Positions 46,626 to 58,263 are shown, counted from the first letter of the stretch. The stretch is DNA of 64,000 nt from Rhizophagus irregularis (GCF_026210795.1 NC_089431.1:2790001-2854000); one strand, 5' to 3'. The notes: generated from the sequence alone by a model not told the origin. Program-made: numbers and translations.

Positions 46626-47250
46626 TTATCTTCTTCTACGATACGTAGGTAAGTTTCTCCTTGCCCTACGATCATCACGCGTGACTAAAATTGATCAAAT
46701 TTATCAAATTTAAAACATGAACGTAAATATTAATTATAAATTTTATTATAGTATAATTACCCGGCCTCTCCCAAAATCTCGTTCTAAATTCGCGATAATA
46801 TCTTGCGCCGGTACGCGTCCACAGCCGCCGCCCAGGGTTACCATTACGATAAAGGATATAGTTCTAAATATCAAAATCAGTTTGAATATTCGGTAAATAC
46901 ATTTAATTTATATGAATGTAATGTTATTTATTTACTTACATGGTAATCCCTGATGAGGTTCCTCCACTTTTGGCTGCACTGTTGCCCAGAAACCCTCGTT
47001 CGAAATATTCTATTTATTCTGATTCAATTAAATGGATTGGTTAATTTGAATTTAAATTCTTTCTTAAAGAAATTATAGATATTAGTCATATGAACCTATT
47101 GGCAACAGAGTCCCAAAAATCTTGGCGGCTTCTACCATTAATATTGTGGTAGGCACGGTTTCTGTCTCGGCGTATGTTAACAAGTTTGTCCATCATAGCC
47201 CAGTTCCAATGGACGTTATAGTGGGAACGACGACGTGTGTGGTGAGGCAT
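46626..47250 (-). CDS. SANT/Myb-like DNA-binding protein, 128 aa, four exons
   Basis: Exons 47250-47096, 47009-46940, 46863-46761, 46684-46626; 387 nt closes to 129 codons with stop, each junction having GT..AG. Protein begins MPHHTRRRSHYNVHWNWAMM. Key segment: W..AMMDKL...RR, then DFWDSVANRIF and GQQCSQKWRNLIRDY, matching the trihelix/SANT pattern (Trp, FW..VA, QC..KW..L...Y). The third exon (GNPGRRLWTRTGARYYREF) and a very basic tail (RDDRRARRNLPTYRRRR) suggest nucleic-acid binding. No exon exceeds 52 codons. It lies alone inside the 45388-49400 element between two satellite arrays, as in Harbinger-type elements, which pair a SANT protein with a transposase; here no transposase is visible. 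Confidence 0.65.
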
Positions 47251-47804
47251 TATTAGTAATTTGATTTTGGGATGAGTAAAAATTTGAAAGAAAGTCGTAA
47301 AATGTCACTTTAAATAAAATTTGAACAATTCCTCTTTGGTTTGATTTTATTTCTCGTTTCAATTAAAATTTAATTTATTAGACTTTTCATCATTAAACAT
47401 ATTAATTAAATCTCATGCGGATATGGATTATCTAAATATAAATATCATGATTCTAAATATAAATATAAATCACTTAATTTATTTTAATTTTTTTTAAAAA
47501 AAAAATCTTAGTTTGATTTCAATTAAAAATAATTAAAAATCATGTACATGTTTTGGTTATTTAAATATAAATATCAATATATTATATTTAAAAATAAACC
47601 AATTTATTATTAGCACATTCTATTGAATTTTAAAAAAATCAATTTTTTTTTTAAAAAAAAATCACATATTTAAAAATAAAACAATTATATTCTGATTAAA
47701 TATTTTGCGTACATTTCTTAAAAAAATCATAAAAAAAATCTTGTACGTCGTACATGCAATTACTAAATATCATCCCCTTGTGATAAATAAAAAATTACGC
47801 AACA

Positions 47805-47925
47805 CAAATTCAACACAAACTCAACACAAATTTAACAAATTTAACGAAATTTGGCTAAAATTAATAATTTTTTACCAGAATTATCAACACAAATTGAACA
47901 CAAATTGAACACAAATTTCAGTCAC
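47805..47925. repeat. AACACAAATT-type short repeats
   Basis: (C)AACACAAATT.(G)AACACAAATT units repeat loosely about seven times on the plus strand. No coding value. Confidence 0.5.
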
Positions 47926-48159
47926 GATTTATTTATGTCACACCCGCTATACGATGTACATGATTTCTGGCCAATCAAAATTAGGCTGATCCTTGCATCA
48001 TTTAATCATTTAATCATGCACGCGTTTTTGTCTTATTTATTTTTGTTTCTTATTTCTTTATTCTTTTGTTCAATATTTTTAATTTTTTTGTCTCTTCTTT
48101 CTATTATTTCTTTAATTATATACAATATATTTACATATATTTCATAATTTATTGCTTTG

Positions 48160-48560
48160 CAGGTATAGAAATATTTGTTTATTAATACTAATTATTTTCA
48201 TTTTTTTTTACCTCTTTGTTATTTTGTATCGTAATACTAACAATAATATCCATGTTTCCTTTATTCCTTTTTACTTGTACTTTAATACTAACGATACTAA
48301 CAATACTAACAACATGTTTATTTTTTCCTTTCTCTTTATTTCTTTATTCTTTTGTTCAATTACTTTGCAGGTATAGAAATATTTATTTATTAATACTAAT
48401 TATTTTAATATTAACGCGTTTTTTTTTTACCTCTTTGTTACTTTATGTCGTAATACTAACAATACTATCTACGTTTCCTTTATTTCTTTTTACTTGTACT
48501 TTAATACTAACGATAATATCCATGTTTCTTTTACTCCTTTTACTGTTTCTTTAACTCTTT
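48160..48560. repeat. Two-copy direct repeat of about 208 bp rich in AATACTAAC
   Basis: GCAGGTATAGAAATATTTGT.. at 48160 recurs at 48368 (GCAGGTATAGAAATATTTAT..), and the following blocks with CGTAATACTAACAATA and TTTTTACTTGTACTTTAATA also recur in order. The motif TAATACTAAC occurs many times through 48225-48620. Open frames here (up to 112 codons) are low complexity and rejected as genes. Confidence 0.6.
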
Positions 48561-48779
48561 TTACCTTAATACTAACAATAATAACAATATTTCTTTTATC
48601 TTTATATCTAATACTAACGTTACTATAGCTGTTTCTCTTCTTTTTACGTCTAATAATATTGTTACTCTACTCTTTCTCTTTTTTACTTTTATGTATTCTG
48701 TATATATTAATAAATACTTGTAATTTTTTATGATTATATCTAATAAAACATACATTATATAAACTTATAGTACAGAAAA

Positions 48780-49215
48780 TGAAGTATTATTTATCGAAAT
48801 ATTTTGAAATATTACGAAATATTAAGTTGTGTAAAATCACAGAATATTACGAATCGTCAAATTATGGAACATTACGCATCATAGAATTTCGAAATATTTT
48901 AAAAAGTTGCGAAGTATTACGCAGTAAAATTACGGAATATTACGAATCGTAAAATTACGAAGCCTTGCATACAGTAATATTTTGAAATATTTTAAAAAGT
49001 TACAAAATATTACGCTTACGCAAACTTGCGGCGGGTCTGAAAACTTACGAAATATTATGTAAAATTACGAAATATTGCGAACCGCAAAATTACGGAATAT
49101 TACAAATCGTAAAATTACGAAGCTTTGCATATCGTAATATTTTGAAATATTTTAAAAAGTTACGAAATATTACGCTTACGCAAACTTGCGGCGGGTCTGG
49201 AAGCTTACGAAATAT
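48780..49215. repeat. Subterminal array, 162-bp unit, two copies plus partials
   Basis: The block AAATTACGGAATATTACGAA ... TTGCAT..(A/C)GTAATATTTTG ... CGCAAACTTGCGGCGGGTCT starts near 48925 and again near 49087. Composition (AATATTACG) mirrors the left array of the same element. Confidence 0.7.
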
Positions 49216-49400
49216 TATGATGTGTAAACTTGCGCAACTTTTCGCACTATATAATTTCCTGATGGACGTTAGGGACACTAGGGACACCCACCTAGAAGAC
49301 TTCCCAGAATTCTAAAATCATCAAAAAGCCTACTTTTTAGCGTCCCTGAAGCGTCCCCAGAAAATTTTCGCTAGGGACAACTTTCTAGGGACAACTTAAC

Positions 49401-50190
49401 TTGTTGCAATATTTTATCAAGAGCCTGTTCTAATGCTCCTGCCCAGTAAGAAAATTCGCATACTGAAAATATACTGAAAATATACTGAAAATATACTGAA
49501 TTTTAAGAATATTTAACTATATAATCATGTATATTATAAGTATAAATTAAATATAATTTTAGCATATTTTATGTAAGATATTTATATCCATAAATAATGC
49601 TTAAATTATGTTTAAATATACTGTATTTAATATGTAAAAAGCTCATAAAACACCCTTAAATTTTGCCTCTTTAAGTATATTTTCAGTGCAAATTTTATGT
49701 CATTAATTTCTACTTAATTTCAGGATAATTTTATTTCGTGTTATTATATATATTTAAGTATATTTAAAGCCCATTTTCAGTGTATTATAAATATGATTCA
49801 ATTGTATTTTGCATATATTTTAATAATATTTCAATTAGAAATAACATATATTTTTAGTAGTTTTAAAGGTCAATTTAGTTCAAATAAAATAATATTTTAT
49901 GTATCTTTTAATTAAAAATAGCATACATTTTTACTTGCATTAAAGATTATTTTAATTACATTTTTACATTTGATAATAATGATATTTTTAGTATATAAAT
50001 ACAATATCGATATGGTTTGATTATATTTCAATAATAATTCGTGTACATTTTAAAGGCTATGCTAATAACCAATGATACAAATAATTTCTATAGTAAAGTA
50101 AAATGTTTTAAATAAAGAATAAAATAAATAAAGAAAAGAAGATACAGTTAGGAAAACTTATTTTTCATACCCATTACACAATAACTCGAG
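49401..50190. other. AT-rich spacer with ATATACTGAAA repeats
   Basis: Four tandem ATATACTGAAA-type units at 49460-49500; otherwise no feature recognised. Confidence 0.5.
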
Positions 50191-50690
50191 ACCCATTTAA
50201 TTTAATGTACTTATTAAAGAGGGGAAAAAGTTATATTAGTAATTTAGTTATTTAATTTTAAATCCAATACAATAAAGTTTGATGCATACCTGTTTAATAA
50301 ACATAATTTTTAAGTAAAAAATACTTATACACGTCTACAATTAACACCTCGACACGGACCTATTTAATTTAATGTACTTGTTAAAGAGGGGAAAAAGTTA
50401 TATTAGTAATTTAGTTATTTAATTTTAAATCCAATACAATAAAGTTTGATGCATACCTGTTTAATAAACATAATTTTTAAGTAAAAAATACTTATACACG
50501 TCTACAATTAACACCTCGACACGGACCTATTTAATTTAATGTACTTGTTAAAGAGGGAAAAAAGGTATATTAGTAATTTAATTATTTAATTTTAAATCCA
50601 ATACAATAAAGTTTGATGCATACCTGTTAATAAACATAATTTTTAAGTAAAAAAATACTTATACACGTCTACACTCTACAGTTAACACCT
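50191..50690. repeat. Tandem triplication, 167-bp unit
   Basis: Three nearly identical units starting at about 50191, 50358 and 50525, each with TTTAATTTAATGTACTT, AAAGAGGG.AAAA, TTTGATGCATACCTGTT and CACGTCTACA. The first unit is the most divergent at its start. No coding potential. Recent by its high identity. Confidence 0.9.
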
Positions 50691-51229
50691 GACACGGCTA
50701 CATTAAAATAGAAAAAATAAAAGAATCAGTTAATATTAATTTCGACAGTAACTAACTATTGGATAATTGATATTGTGGTGGAAAATTTATGTATTCATAC
50801 CGTCTTTCCCTGTAATATAGTCAGCTTCTCTTCTAAGTAGGGTTAATTAAAACTTTCTAATTCCCAGAAATTCAAGGTTTTGTATCTTGTATCCTTTATT
50901 CCTGGTAAAATATTTTTCGTCAGTAAGTTTATAAATAATATAGACTTATTACCAGAATAACATAGACTTGTTACCAATATTTTATCAGAAAAGAGAAAAG
51001 GTAAAATAAAAAAACAGTGAAATGTTTTGCTTATAATAGCTATTTCATCTATTTCATCATCGCTTATCCGTGTTTAACTATTTTTAGATACAAATAAAGT
51101 TAATGGGATAATCTTATTCGTGTTTAGCTATTTTTAGAAATTAATCAATATACAACAAATATTCTTAATTATCGGGTTTTTTACTAGAACATAAAAAGTT
51201 TTATTATAAGTGCGAACTGCTGCAAGAAA

Positions 51230-54200
51230 TCAATGCCCAATATTTTCCCAATTAGAGTCATCAAATGCATTTTCTTTATCAATTATATAATATCTATTAT
51301 CTATTTTAGCAAAACCTATACAATGATCTAAACATCTTACATCGATAAATTCTTTTGATCTGAATTGAGTAAAATGTTTACATCCATATTCATCTTCTAC
51401 AATTTTTGATGTTAATTGTACATAGGCTAACATGTAAACCTGATGGTTTAATTCATGGACAAGATAATAATTTACGATTCCATATATATCTACAATAACG
51501 AGTTGAGGAGGCGCATTGGGTCTGTGGGCAAGTTTATCTATTGTGCGTCTTATCTAAAATATTTATAAATAAAATATAAAATCAAAATTAAATCAAAATT
51601 ATATCAAAAAAATAGCAATGATAGTAATCAAAGATTATAAATTTTACCTGAGCACAATAATTATTTCTTGCAATTTTATTATTTCTTTTTATACAACAGC
51701 TACTAATATATTGTCCATCTGAAGTTCTTAATCTTCCATATCTTACACCATAATTATTAACCTCCTAAAAAACGAAATTATTTTGTTATTGTAATGATGA
51801 ATTTAAAATTAAATAAAATAAAGCTTTATATTACCATTTCTAAATCATTACGATTTATATTGCTTGATCCTTCGTAAAATTTAATCAGATGTTTGTGTTC
51901 TTGGCTTAGCAGAGAATATTGAGTAGAAGGGGAATAAAATTCTTCGTCATACCCTTCAGTACTAAAGACCCGTTCCTTACTCCATTGTTTTAGCGGTTTT
52001 TCTTTGAAAATAGCTTTTGAGATAGAAAAAAATGGTAACATATAAAATTGCTGTAACAAAGTAAGCATATTTGCAAGGTTGCTATATGGCTTGATCTTTG
52101 ATTTAATGAGTGGTTGTAATATACCACACACCCTTTCCATAGGAAACTGCCAATGGGTCCAACTAGGGCCACAATATTTAATAGAATCTGCTACATGTAA
52201 GAGGTAATGGAAACTTATCTTACATGCTGCTAAACGTTGGCCATTGTTCTGATAATACTCTCTAAAATAATTAATCATTATTTTAATTATTATACAATTA
52301 TAAATTATAAGACAGAAATCATTACCTTTCATAATAATCTGAAAATTTTTTAAGCAAAATTTGTACATCATCAATTTGTTCTTCAGATATTTCAGGTTCT
52401 AAACAAAGCTTTACAGCCTTCACAAAGTTTGCCCATCCTTGAAGATGCCTATTATGTAACGAAAAGTAAAATTTACTTTTTGATTAGTTAAAAAAATTTA
52501 AAAATGTATTAATTTAACTTTTTACTTTTTATTAAAATACCTTTTATCCAGATACACCTTTAGTAATGGTAATGAAAATAAAATTATCCAATTTCTCCAT
52601 TCTACCGCTTTGTAACCATTATGATATTTAAATATGTCACGTGGAGGGCGACCAATTTCAATAGGCATATCTTTTTTTACTTTTTCCATTTGTATGCCAA
52701 TACTTTCCCACTGTGATTTTGATAACTCATAATCACTAGACAATAATAGATTGTTATAAAAAAATTTTCCACTCCAATGTGCATACATTGACGGTGCCAC
52801 ATTCTCGAAGAATAAATGCATTATATCTGTTGGGAAAGACCATGGAAATAATAATGTTTGTAATTTTAACAATTCACTGGACCCTTTAATTCCTGTATAG
52901 TAAAGTAATAATAATTAATACAGAGATGTAAGTATACTTTTACTTTTTTTCTCAAGAAAATCATACCTGTTTCTCTGATCATTTCATCTTTTCGATCTTT
53001 ATTCGTTTCTTCTTCAATTAATTTTCCCATATTGATCGTGTCATCATGATTTCTTATATTGCAAAGAGCAGATGATGGATAGTATATGTGTTTATTTGAT
53101 GGGTGACAAGTCCCTTTTATCATACAAAAACGACAACCTTTATACGAATTGTGTCCAGAGAGGTTTAAGCTTTTGCTTAACGCTGGAACATCCCCCGTCC
53201 ATGTTAATAAATGTGCGCGTAAAATAAAAGGTTCATTTGTTCGTCCATCTATACATTGAACTCCTTCTATAATATTTAACAAAATAAAATTTCAATTATA
53301 GAAAAAATACATTTTTATTAGATATTAAAATTAGCTATACCTTCGAGTTCTTGTAATTCTTTTATAAGAGGGCATAAAAAAGAATTAAAATTCTTTGGCG
53401 AACGGGGACCTGGTATTATCATTGTTACCAGTAGATTTTCTTTTTTTACACGAATAGAAGGATGAAGATTATTATTTATTAATAAGATGACCCAACAATC
53501 ATCGGTTCGTTGTTCAAAGATCTGATATCCATCACATGTCCCAGATAGTGCGATATCCCGTTCATCTTTAAAAAAACCCCTTTGTAATAAATCCTTATAT
53601 AACCTATTGAAAGAAACATATTTTAATGGCCTTTTTTTTAAAAAAAAATTTACTTTAGTAATTAAATTATACTCACAATCCATCAAAGATATCAGCATAT
53701 ATTTCCTCCTCTCCTTTGTTTTGGGAATAATTACTTCTATATTGTAATTCTTCGGCTCTTTCTTTATTCTTGTATTGAATTATTAGGCGTTCTTTTACCG
53801 AAAAAAAAATGTTGTATTTACAGGTTTGCCATTATCATCAAATCTGTTTTCACCACAAATAGGGCAACTGGCTAAATTTTCATATGATGATGTAAATGCA
53901 ATACAACTGTTTTTGCAAGTATCGTATCTATGAGGTTCAAAAGGAACTATGCTATTGATTTTTTTTTTCAACTTATAGATTGTTAAATTAGAATTAACAT
54001 TATCAAGTATTTTGTTGAATGCGATGTCAGATATTGAATGGAGTACTTTTGTATGTAAAAGACGTAAACCTTGAATCAATTCATCTAAAATAAATAAATA
54101 TTATTATTCTATCAAAATTAAAATCAATAAACATAGTATTAACTGTACCATCGTTTATGTTTGTCATTTCAGATTCCTCAAATTCTTTATCATCATCTGT

Positions 54201-54833
54201 TAATTCATCATTCTCTTCAGAAATATATGCACTTGTTTGTGAACAATCACTTTCAGTTTCTATGTCTCCTTTATCATCTTCTTCATCACAATCTTTATTA
54301 TCAAGACTTTGCCTATCACTATTCTTATCGTAATCTTCGTTATTAGGAATTGGATTACCATTATTATAATCTTCGTTGTCAAGAAATGGCTCATCGCTAT
54401 CGTCATCATCATAATCTTCTGATCTGCAATTAACATGATTTTGATGATTATTAAAGTATTATTATAACAATAATGTTTAATAAAAGTAAAATTTACTTTT
54501 TTTTATAAAACAATTAATTAATTACCTTTTTGGTATGTCTTTTAAAATTACAGGAACATGATCGTTATTTGAAACATTGCTTTCTGAACTTGTATCTGAT
54601 TTATCCGATTCATCGTCTTCGAACTTTCTTTTTTCAGCTGCGTTACAACTTGAAATTGATTCACTATCGCTTTTTGTTTCTGATCCGCTTTCTGCTTCAG
54701 ATTCATTAATTTTTTCAATATTTGCTTTTTCTCTTTTTTGATGTTTTTTAAAAGTTTTTCTAGTAGACAACCACTTTCCGTTACCATCTTTAGAATTTAT
54801 TTTACAAATACGACAAGAACAAAGAAATGGCAT
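51230..54833 (-). CDS. CACTA (EnSpm/CMC)-type Tnp2 transposase, ten exons, one frameshift
   Basis: Exons 54833-54526, 54423-54149, 54084-53677, 53603-53341, 53266-52967, 52892-52541, 52448-52326, 52261-51835, 51764-51648, 51553-51230; about 965 aa if the frame is continuous. N-terminus MPFLCSCRICK with a basic H-K motif, then Ser/Glu- and Asp-rich exons 1-2. Exon 3 has CKNSCIAF and CPICGENRF zinc-type pairs. The Tnp2 core follows: DIFDGL, SGTCDGYQIF, DCWVI, LLTWTGDVPALSKSLN, GCRFC, then FPTDIMHLFFENV. A C-terminal part includes QFPMERVCGIL. A run of nine T on the minus strand at about 53810 breaks the frame in exon 3; one more base would restore it, and the exon phases agree. Either a homopolymer assembly error or an inactivating mutation. 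Terminal repeats of the element were not identified. Confidence 0.8.
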
Positions 54834-55671
54834 TTTGAAACGTGATAGAATTTATGTAACGATCTATTTTTATAAACAATCACATAGTTTGTATTACATG
54901 ATTGTATTAAATTTACGCATTAAAGTTAGAGGTTGTGTTACAAGATTGTGTATCGTTATTAGAGATGATATAATAATGACAATATTCGTAATAATTATAC
55001 TGATTGTATTATGAGCAATGGTTCACACAAAGCCATACTAATTGTTCAAAGCCTATTATGAGCAACGGTTCATATAAAAGCCATAATAATTGTTCAAAGC
55101 CTATTATGAGCAACGGTTCATACAAAGCCATACTAATTGTATTAAGAGATTGTGTTATGAGCAACGCTCGTACTGATGACCGATAAATTGAATCATTATA
55201 TTTTATGTATTATTATCAATGAAGTTAATTTAACCGTGTTAATACTGACAAGAATGTAGTCCTAATACTTGTAATAATCTTTCATTAATAATTTCATAAT
55301 ATAATTTTCATGATATTTTTTTTCTTTATGACACCAACACTACAGTGAAATGCAAAAGTTATATTTAAAGGTAACTCCCTCTCACCAATTGTTCGCAAGG
55401 CTCTCAATCAGTCAGAACCTAAAATAAAGTTATATCGGTTATTAGACATGTTTGATACTGGTCTCCTTAGTGTCCTCGAGCTGGGCTTTGATGCATAAAC
55501 GAGTCGTAATATATTATTCACAGGGGTAATGAGTCAGTTTTTGGAGAGGCACTTTGTCAGACCATCAGGACAGAAAATCAGAAAATGGTGTCGAACAACT
55601 ATAAATGGTATTTCGCGATCAATAAAAAATAAAAATAAACAACGCGTCAGTCGCGTCACGTTTAAGTATAA
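54834..55671. other. Divergent intergenic region with tandem repeats
   Basis: Between the transposase (minus) and the 55741 gene (plus). Contains the three-unit repeat at 55006-55160 and a moderately GC-rich patch at 55380-55620. It should hold both promoters. No other gene is seen. Confidence 0.5.
55006..55165. repeat. Tandem repeat, 47-48-bp unit, three copies
   Basis: Units begin TATTATGAGCAACGGTTCAT at 55006, 55053 and 55101 and continue with AAGCCATA.TAATTGTTCAAAGCC. A fourth partial GTTATGAGCAACG follows at 55153. The 60-codon open frame over it is an artefact of the repeat. Confidence 0.75.
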
Positions 55672-55679
55672 AGTATAAA
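55672..55679 (+). promoter_or_regulatory. TATA box of the 55741 gene
   Basis: TATAAATA about 65 bp before the ATG at 55741, giving a short leader. Confidence 0.5.
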
Positions 55680-55740
55680 TACATGCTATCTTTAGTGATT
55701 CTTCATTTCTTTACGCATTTTTTTAAAAAAATTTAAGAAA

Positions 55741-56687
55741 ATGGAACAAACACCCGAAACTGAGGTATAAGAGTAAAAATATAAAAATATTTTTAATAAT
55801 CTATAATCAAAAATTCTTACTTTATTACTATATTATAGCTCAGGCCCATATATAAGCCTACGTCTAAATATAATTTACAAGATGCGTTAGGATTAAAAAA
55901 TGAAAAGCAACGCTGGCTTGCTTATTTGGTAACTATTTATTAATTTTTAATAAAAGATAAAAATTGTTTTTTAATAGTAAATTTTTGTAATAGGAGATAA
56001 TGCGAGAATGTCTCTACGAAAAGAATGTAGATTTTACCGCCGATTATAGGAGTCAAAAGCATACAATAACTGCACAAATAGTTCGTTCTGTAAATATTAA
56101 ATTTTAATTTTCGTCATTTCTTTTTTTTTTGAAGTATACTAAAAATTATTATATTATAGTTTAAAAAAAAGGCTCCTGACTTCCCTATAACCGCAGCCGA
56201 TTGGGCTGTAAAGGAGATGCTTGTTAGTACTATACAAAATAAACGTAAGTTAATAATAACTTTATTTATACCTAGTTGGTTTATAGTAGAAATTAATTAT
56301 TTCATTTTATTTATAATAGGCTATTATCTGAAAAAAAAAAATGAATTAGAAAATAATTTAAGAGTTCCACCACAAAATTCTCCAGCATTACAGGACCGTC
56401 CTCCACCATCTCCTCAAGCACAACAAGATCCTCCTTCTCCAGTTGAGCCTTCTGATGAACAAGTTCAGATCCGGCCTCCAGTTGAGCCTTCTGATGAACA
56501 AGTTCAGATCCGGCCTCCAGAACCACGTACTGATGAACAAGTTCAGGTCCGGCCTCCAGAACCACGTACTAATGAAAAAGTTCAAAGTGATCCTCCAAAA
56601 AGGGTCCGGAAACAACGTGTAAATGACAAAGAAAATCAAAATAATGTCCCCAAAAAAAGAGGAAGAAAAGCAAAATCAAGTAAATAA
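55741..56687 (+). CDS. Repeat-containing nuclear-type protein, 220 aa, five exons
   Basis: Exons 55741-55764, 55839-55928, 55994-56089, 56160-56244, 56320-56687; 663 nt, all in phase. Starts MEQTPETE, then a helical segment (LGLKNEKQRWLAYLEIMREC) and AQIVRSFKKKAPDFPITAAD. The last exon encodes four tandem Pro/Gln units of about 14-15 residues (PPEPRTDEQVQVRPP type), then a strongly basic end with KKRGRKAKSSK, an AT-hook-like motif that usually binds AT-rich minor grooves. I do not recognise the family. The divergent position next to the transposase raises the possibility of an accessory element protein, but it could be an ordinary host gene. Confidence 0.65.
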
Positions 56688-57038
56688 ATAAACTTGATCT
56701 CGGAGATGACAATTTCTTCGTTCTTGTATAAAACGAATCATACATAGTTTTGACTTAATTAGTTCAATAAATCTTGTTATGATAAACTATTGGTTAATTC
56801 ATCTTCTCATACACTATATCAGTATTCGGCATTTCATTCGAATTAAATTAAAAATTTGAAGACGTTTAGATTACCTCCGCATAAATAATTTGAATTGTGT
56901 AACGCGTAATTTGTCCACGCCTCATTACGCAATGTTTAATTGTTCTAATCATTAATAAATAATCTACACACTATAAATTACTTTGATAAGAAATTTTACA
57001 CATTTAATCTTTTTTGTTCTAAAAAATCGCTTAAATCT

Positions 57039-57046
57039 TATAAATA
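57039..57046 (+). promoter_or_regulatory. TATA box of the 57076 gene
   Basis: TATAAATA only 30 bp before the ATG at 57076, so the leader must be extremely short, or the second ATG at 57082 is used. Confidence 0.45.
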
Positions 57047-57075
57047 CCTTTCCCTTCAATTATGATAACTTACAA

Positions 57076-57589
57076 ATGAAGATGGTTCACAAAAGAAGTC
57101 AAAATAAATTACAAGAACGAAAAAATAAATCCTTTTCGAATAATAAAAGAAAAAGAGATAAGGTGAGTGAACACTTGAGAACCGCCTAGAGTGGTTACTA
57201 GGTTCGCCCGTAGTTTTTCAGATCTTTTAGATAGCTTTTTTTATTTTTTTCTTCTATTTTTTATTTTTTTATTTTTTTATTTTTTTTTTGGAGGGTTTAA
57301 TAAAAGATGGAGTATATAATTGTATTCGGTTGTTATCTGGTTTCTAATTAAAAAATTGGTTTAGGTCAACTCTTTAAACGAAACAATTGAAAATAAAGAT
57401 AAAGGTAATTATAAATTATTATTGTATAAATAATATATATCAATTACTAACATTTATTTAGAAATTACACAATTAAAACGGCAAAAAACATTTGCCGTTG
57501 AATTATATCAACAAAAGTTAAACCAAATAATAGAAATAGAAAATAAATTAGAAAATGAAACTATTAAATTGCAAATGTATAGAAAATGA
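57076..57589 (+). CDS. Small basic/coiled-coil (bZIP-like) protein 1, 84 aa
   Basis: Exons 57076-57162, 57365-57404, 57462-57589; 255 nt in phase. MKMVHKRSQNKLQERKNKSF and then KRKRDK form a basic head, followed by VNSLNETIENKDKEITQLKR and QKLNQIIEIENKLENETIKL, a heptad-patterned helix. The layout is that of a bZIP dimer (basic contact region plus zipper), but the invariant bZIP asparagine-arginine spacing is not clear. The head resembles that of the next gene (MVRHRSQ versus MVHKRSQ), so they are probably paralogues. Could bind DNA or simply dimerise. Intron 1 is T-rich with a short hairpin (CCTAG...CTAGG at 57187). Confidence 0.6.
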
Positions 57590-57892
57590 ATAATTTTGTT
57601 AATAAATTATATGTTATTATAATTCAGTTCTCCCAACTATTCTGTTCCCCAAAGAACTACGTGAAAAATTTTTTTTTTCATGGGAGAAAAAAATGATATG
57701 TTCCCATATGAAATAAAAATGATATATCTTCCCATACGAAACAAGTTTTGTGAGAAAAAAAATCATTTTTTCACGAGAAAAGGAGTTTGTCAAACAATCC
57801 TGTTACATTGAAGATCTGCTACTTTTACGTAATTACTAATAGCTCATATTTAATATTTGTATAATTTATAAAATAAAATACGAATACTGACA

Positions 57893-57910
57893 AAAAGTAA
57901 ATTTTACTTT
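57893..57910. promoter_or_regulatory. AAAGTAAATTTTACTTT palindrome
   Basis: Eighteen-base palindrome between the two bZIP-like genes. Near-identical palindromes occur at 52462-52480, 54482-54500, 62977-62995 and 63883-63900, mostly inside introns of the Tnp2 copies. Confidence 0.4.
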
Positions 57911-58263
57911 CAGTTAACAACCAGATCGGCATACTGTACTATTCCGATTAAAGTTTCTAGCACGTTGTTTGTAATTAATTTTGTACTTTTCTTTGTCCCC
58001 ATTTTTCCCATTTCACAAAAAATCTTATCGTTCTCGTGTATTTGCTAAAATCCTTCTTTTTGAAACATGTATTTTCTCACGCATTTTTTCCTATATATAC
58101 AATCCAATTACGTAAAAATTATTTTAAGTTTTCGTAACGTCTAAAACTGTGGTACTCTCTTTAGGTAAGTCTGCGCTTAACCGGTTGGCTGCTTGGATGG
58201 TTTTAGCCTGCCGAGATAGTTTTAATGATAGGAATAACTTTTAATTTATATAATAGATTCACG

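Larger units (their letters stand above)
45388..49400. mobile_element. Roughly 4-kb inverted-end element enclosing a SANT-like gene
   Basis: Both ends carry GTCCCTAGCGAAAATTTTCT in inverted orientation (45401-45426 and 49353-49378), surrounded by further GTCCCTA repeats. A second inverted pair lies just inside (CATCAGGAAATT.TATAG.GCG, 45676-45716 versus 49225-49263). Internal to these are AATATTACG-rich subterminal arrays on both sides (45690-46255 and 48780-49215). The single gene recognised inside is the SANT-like gene at 47250-46626; no transposase was found. Exact ends and target duplication could not be fixed. The element is probably non-autonomous or of an unrecognised type. Confidence 0.6.

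Noticed and set aside
47705-48755. Several open frames of 64-112 codons
   Set aside because: Low-complexity Phe/Leu/Ile/Thr strings produced by T-rich and TACTAAC-type repeats.
48780-49215. Possible CRISPR or tRNA cluster in the second satellite
   Set aside because: A two-copy 162-bp tandem duplication with no tRNA boxes.
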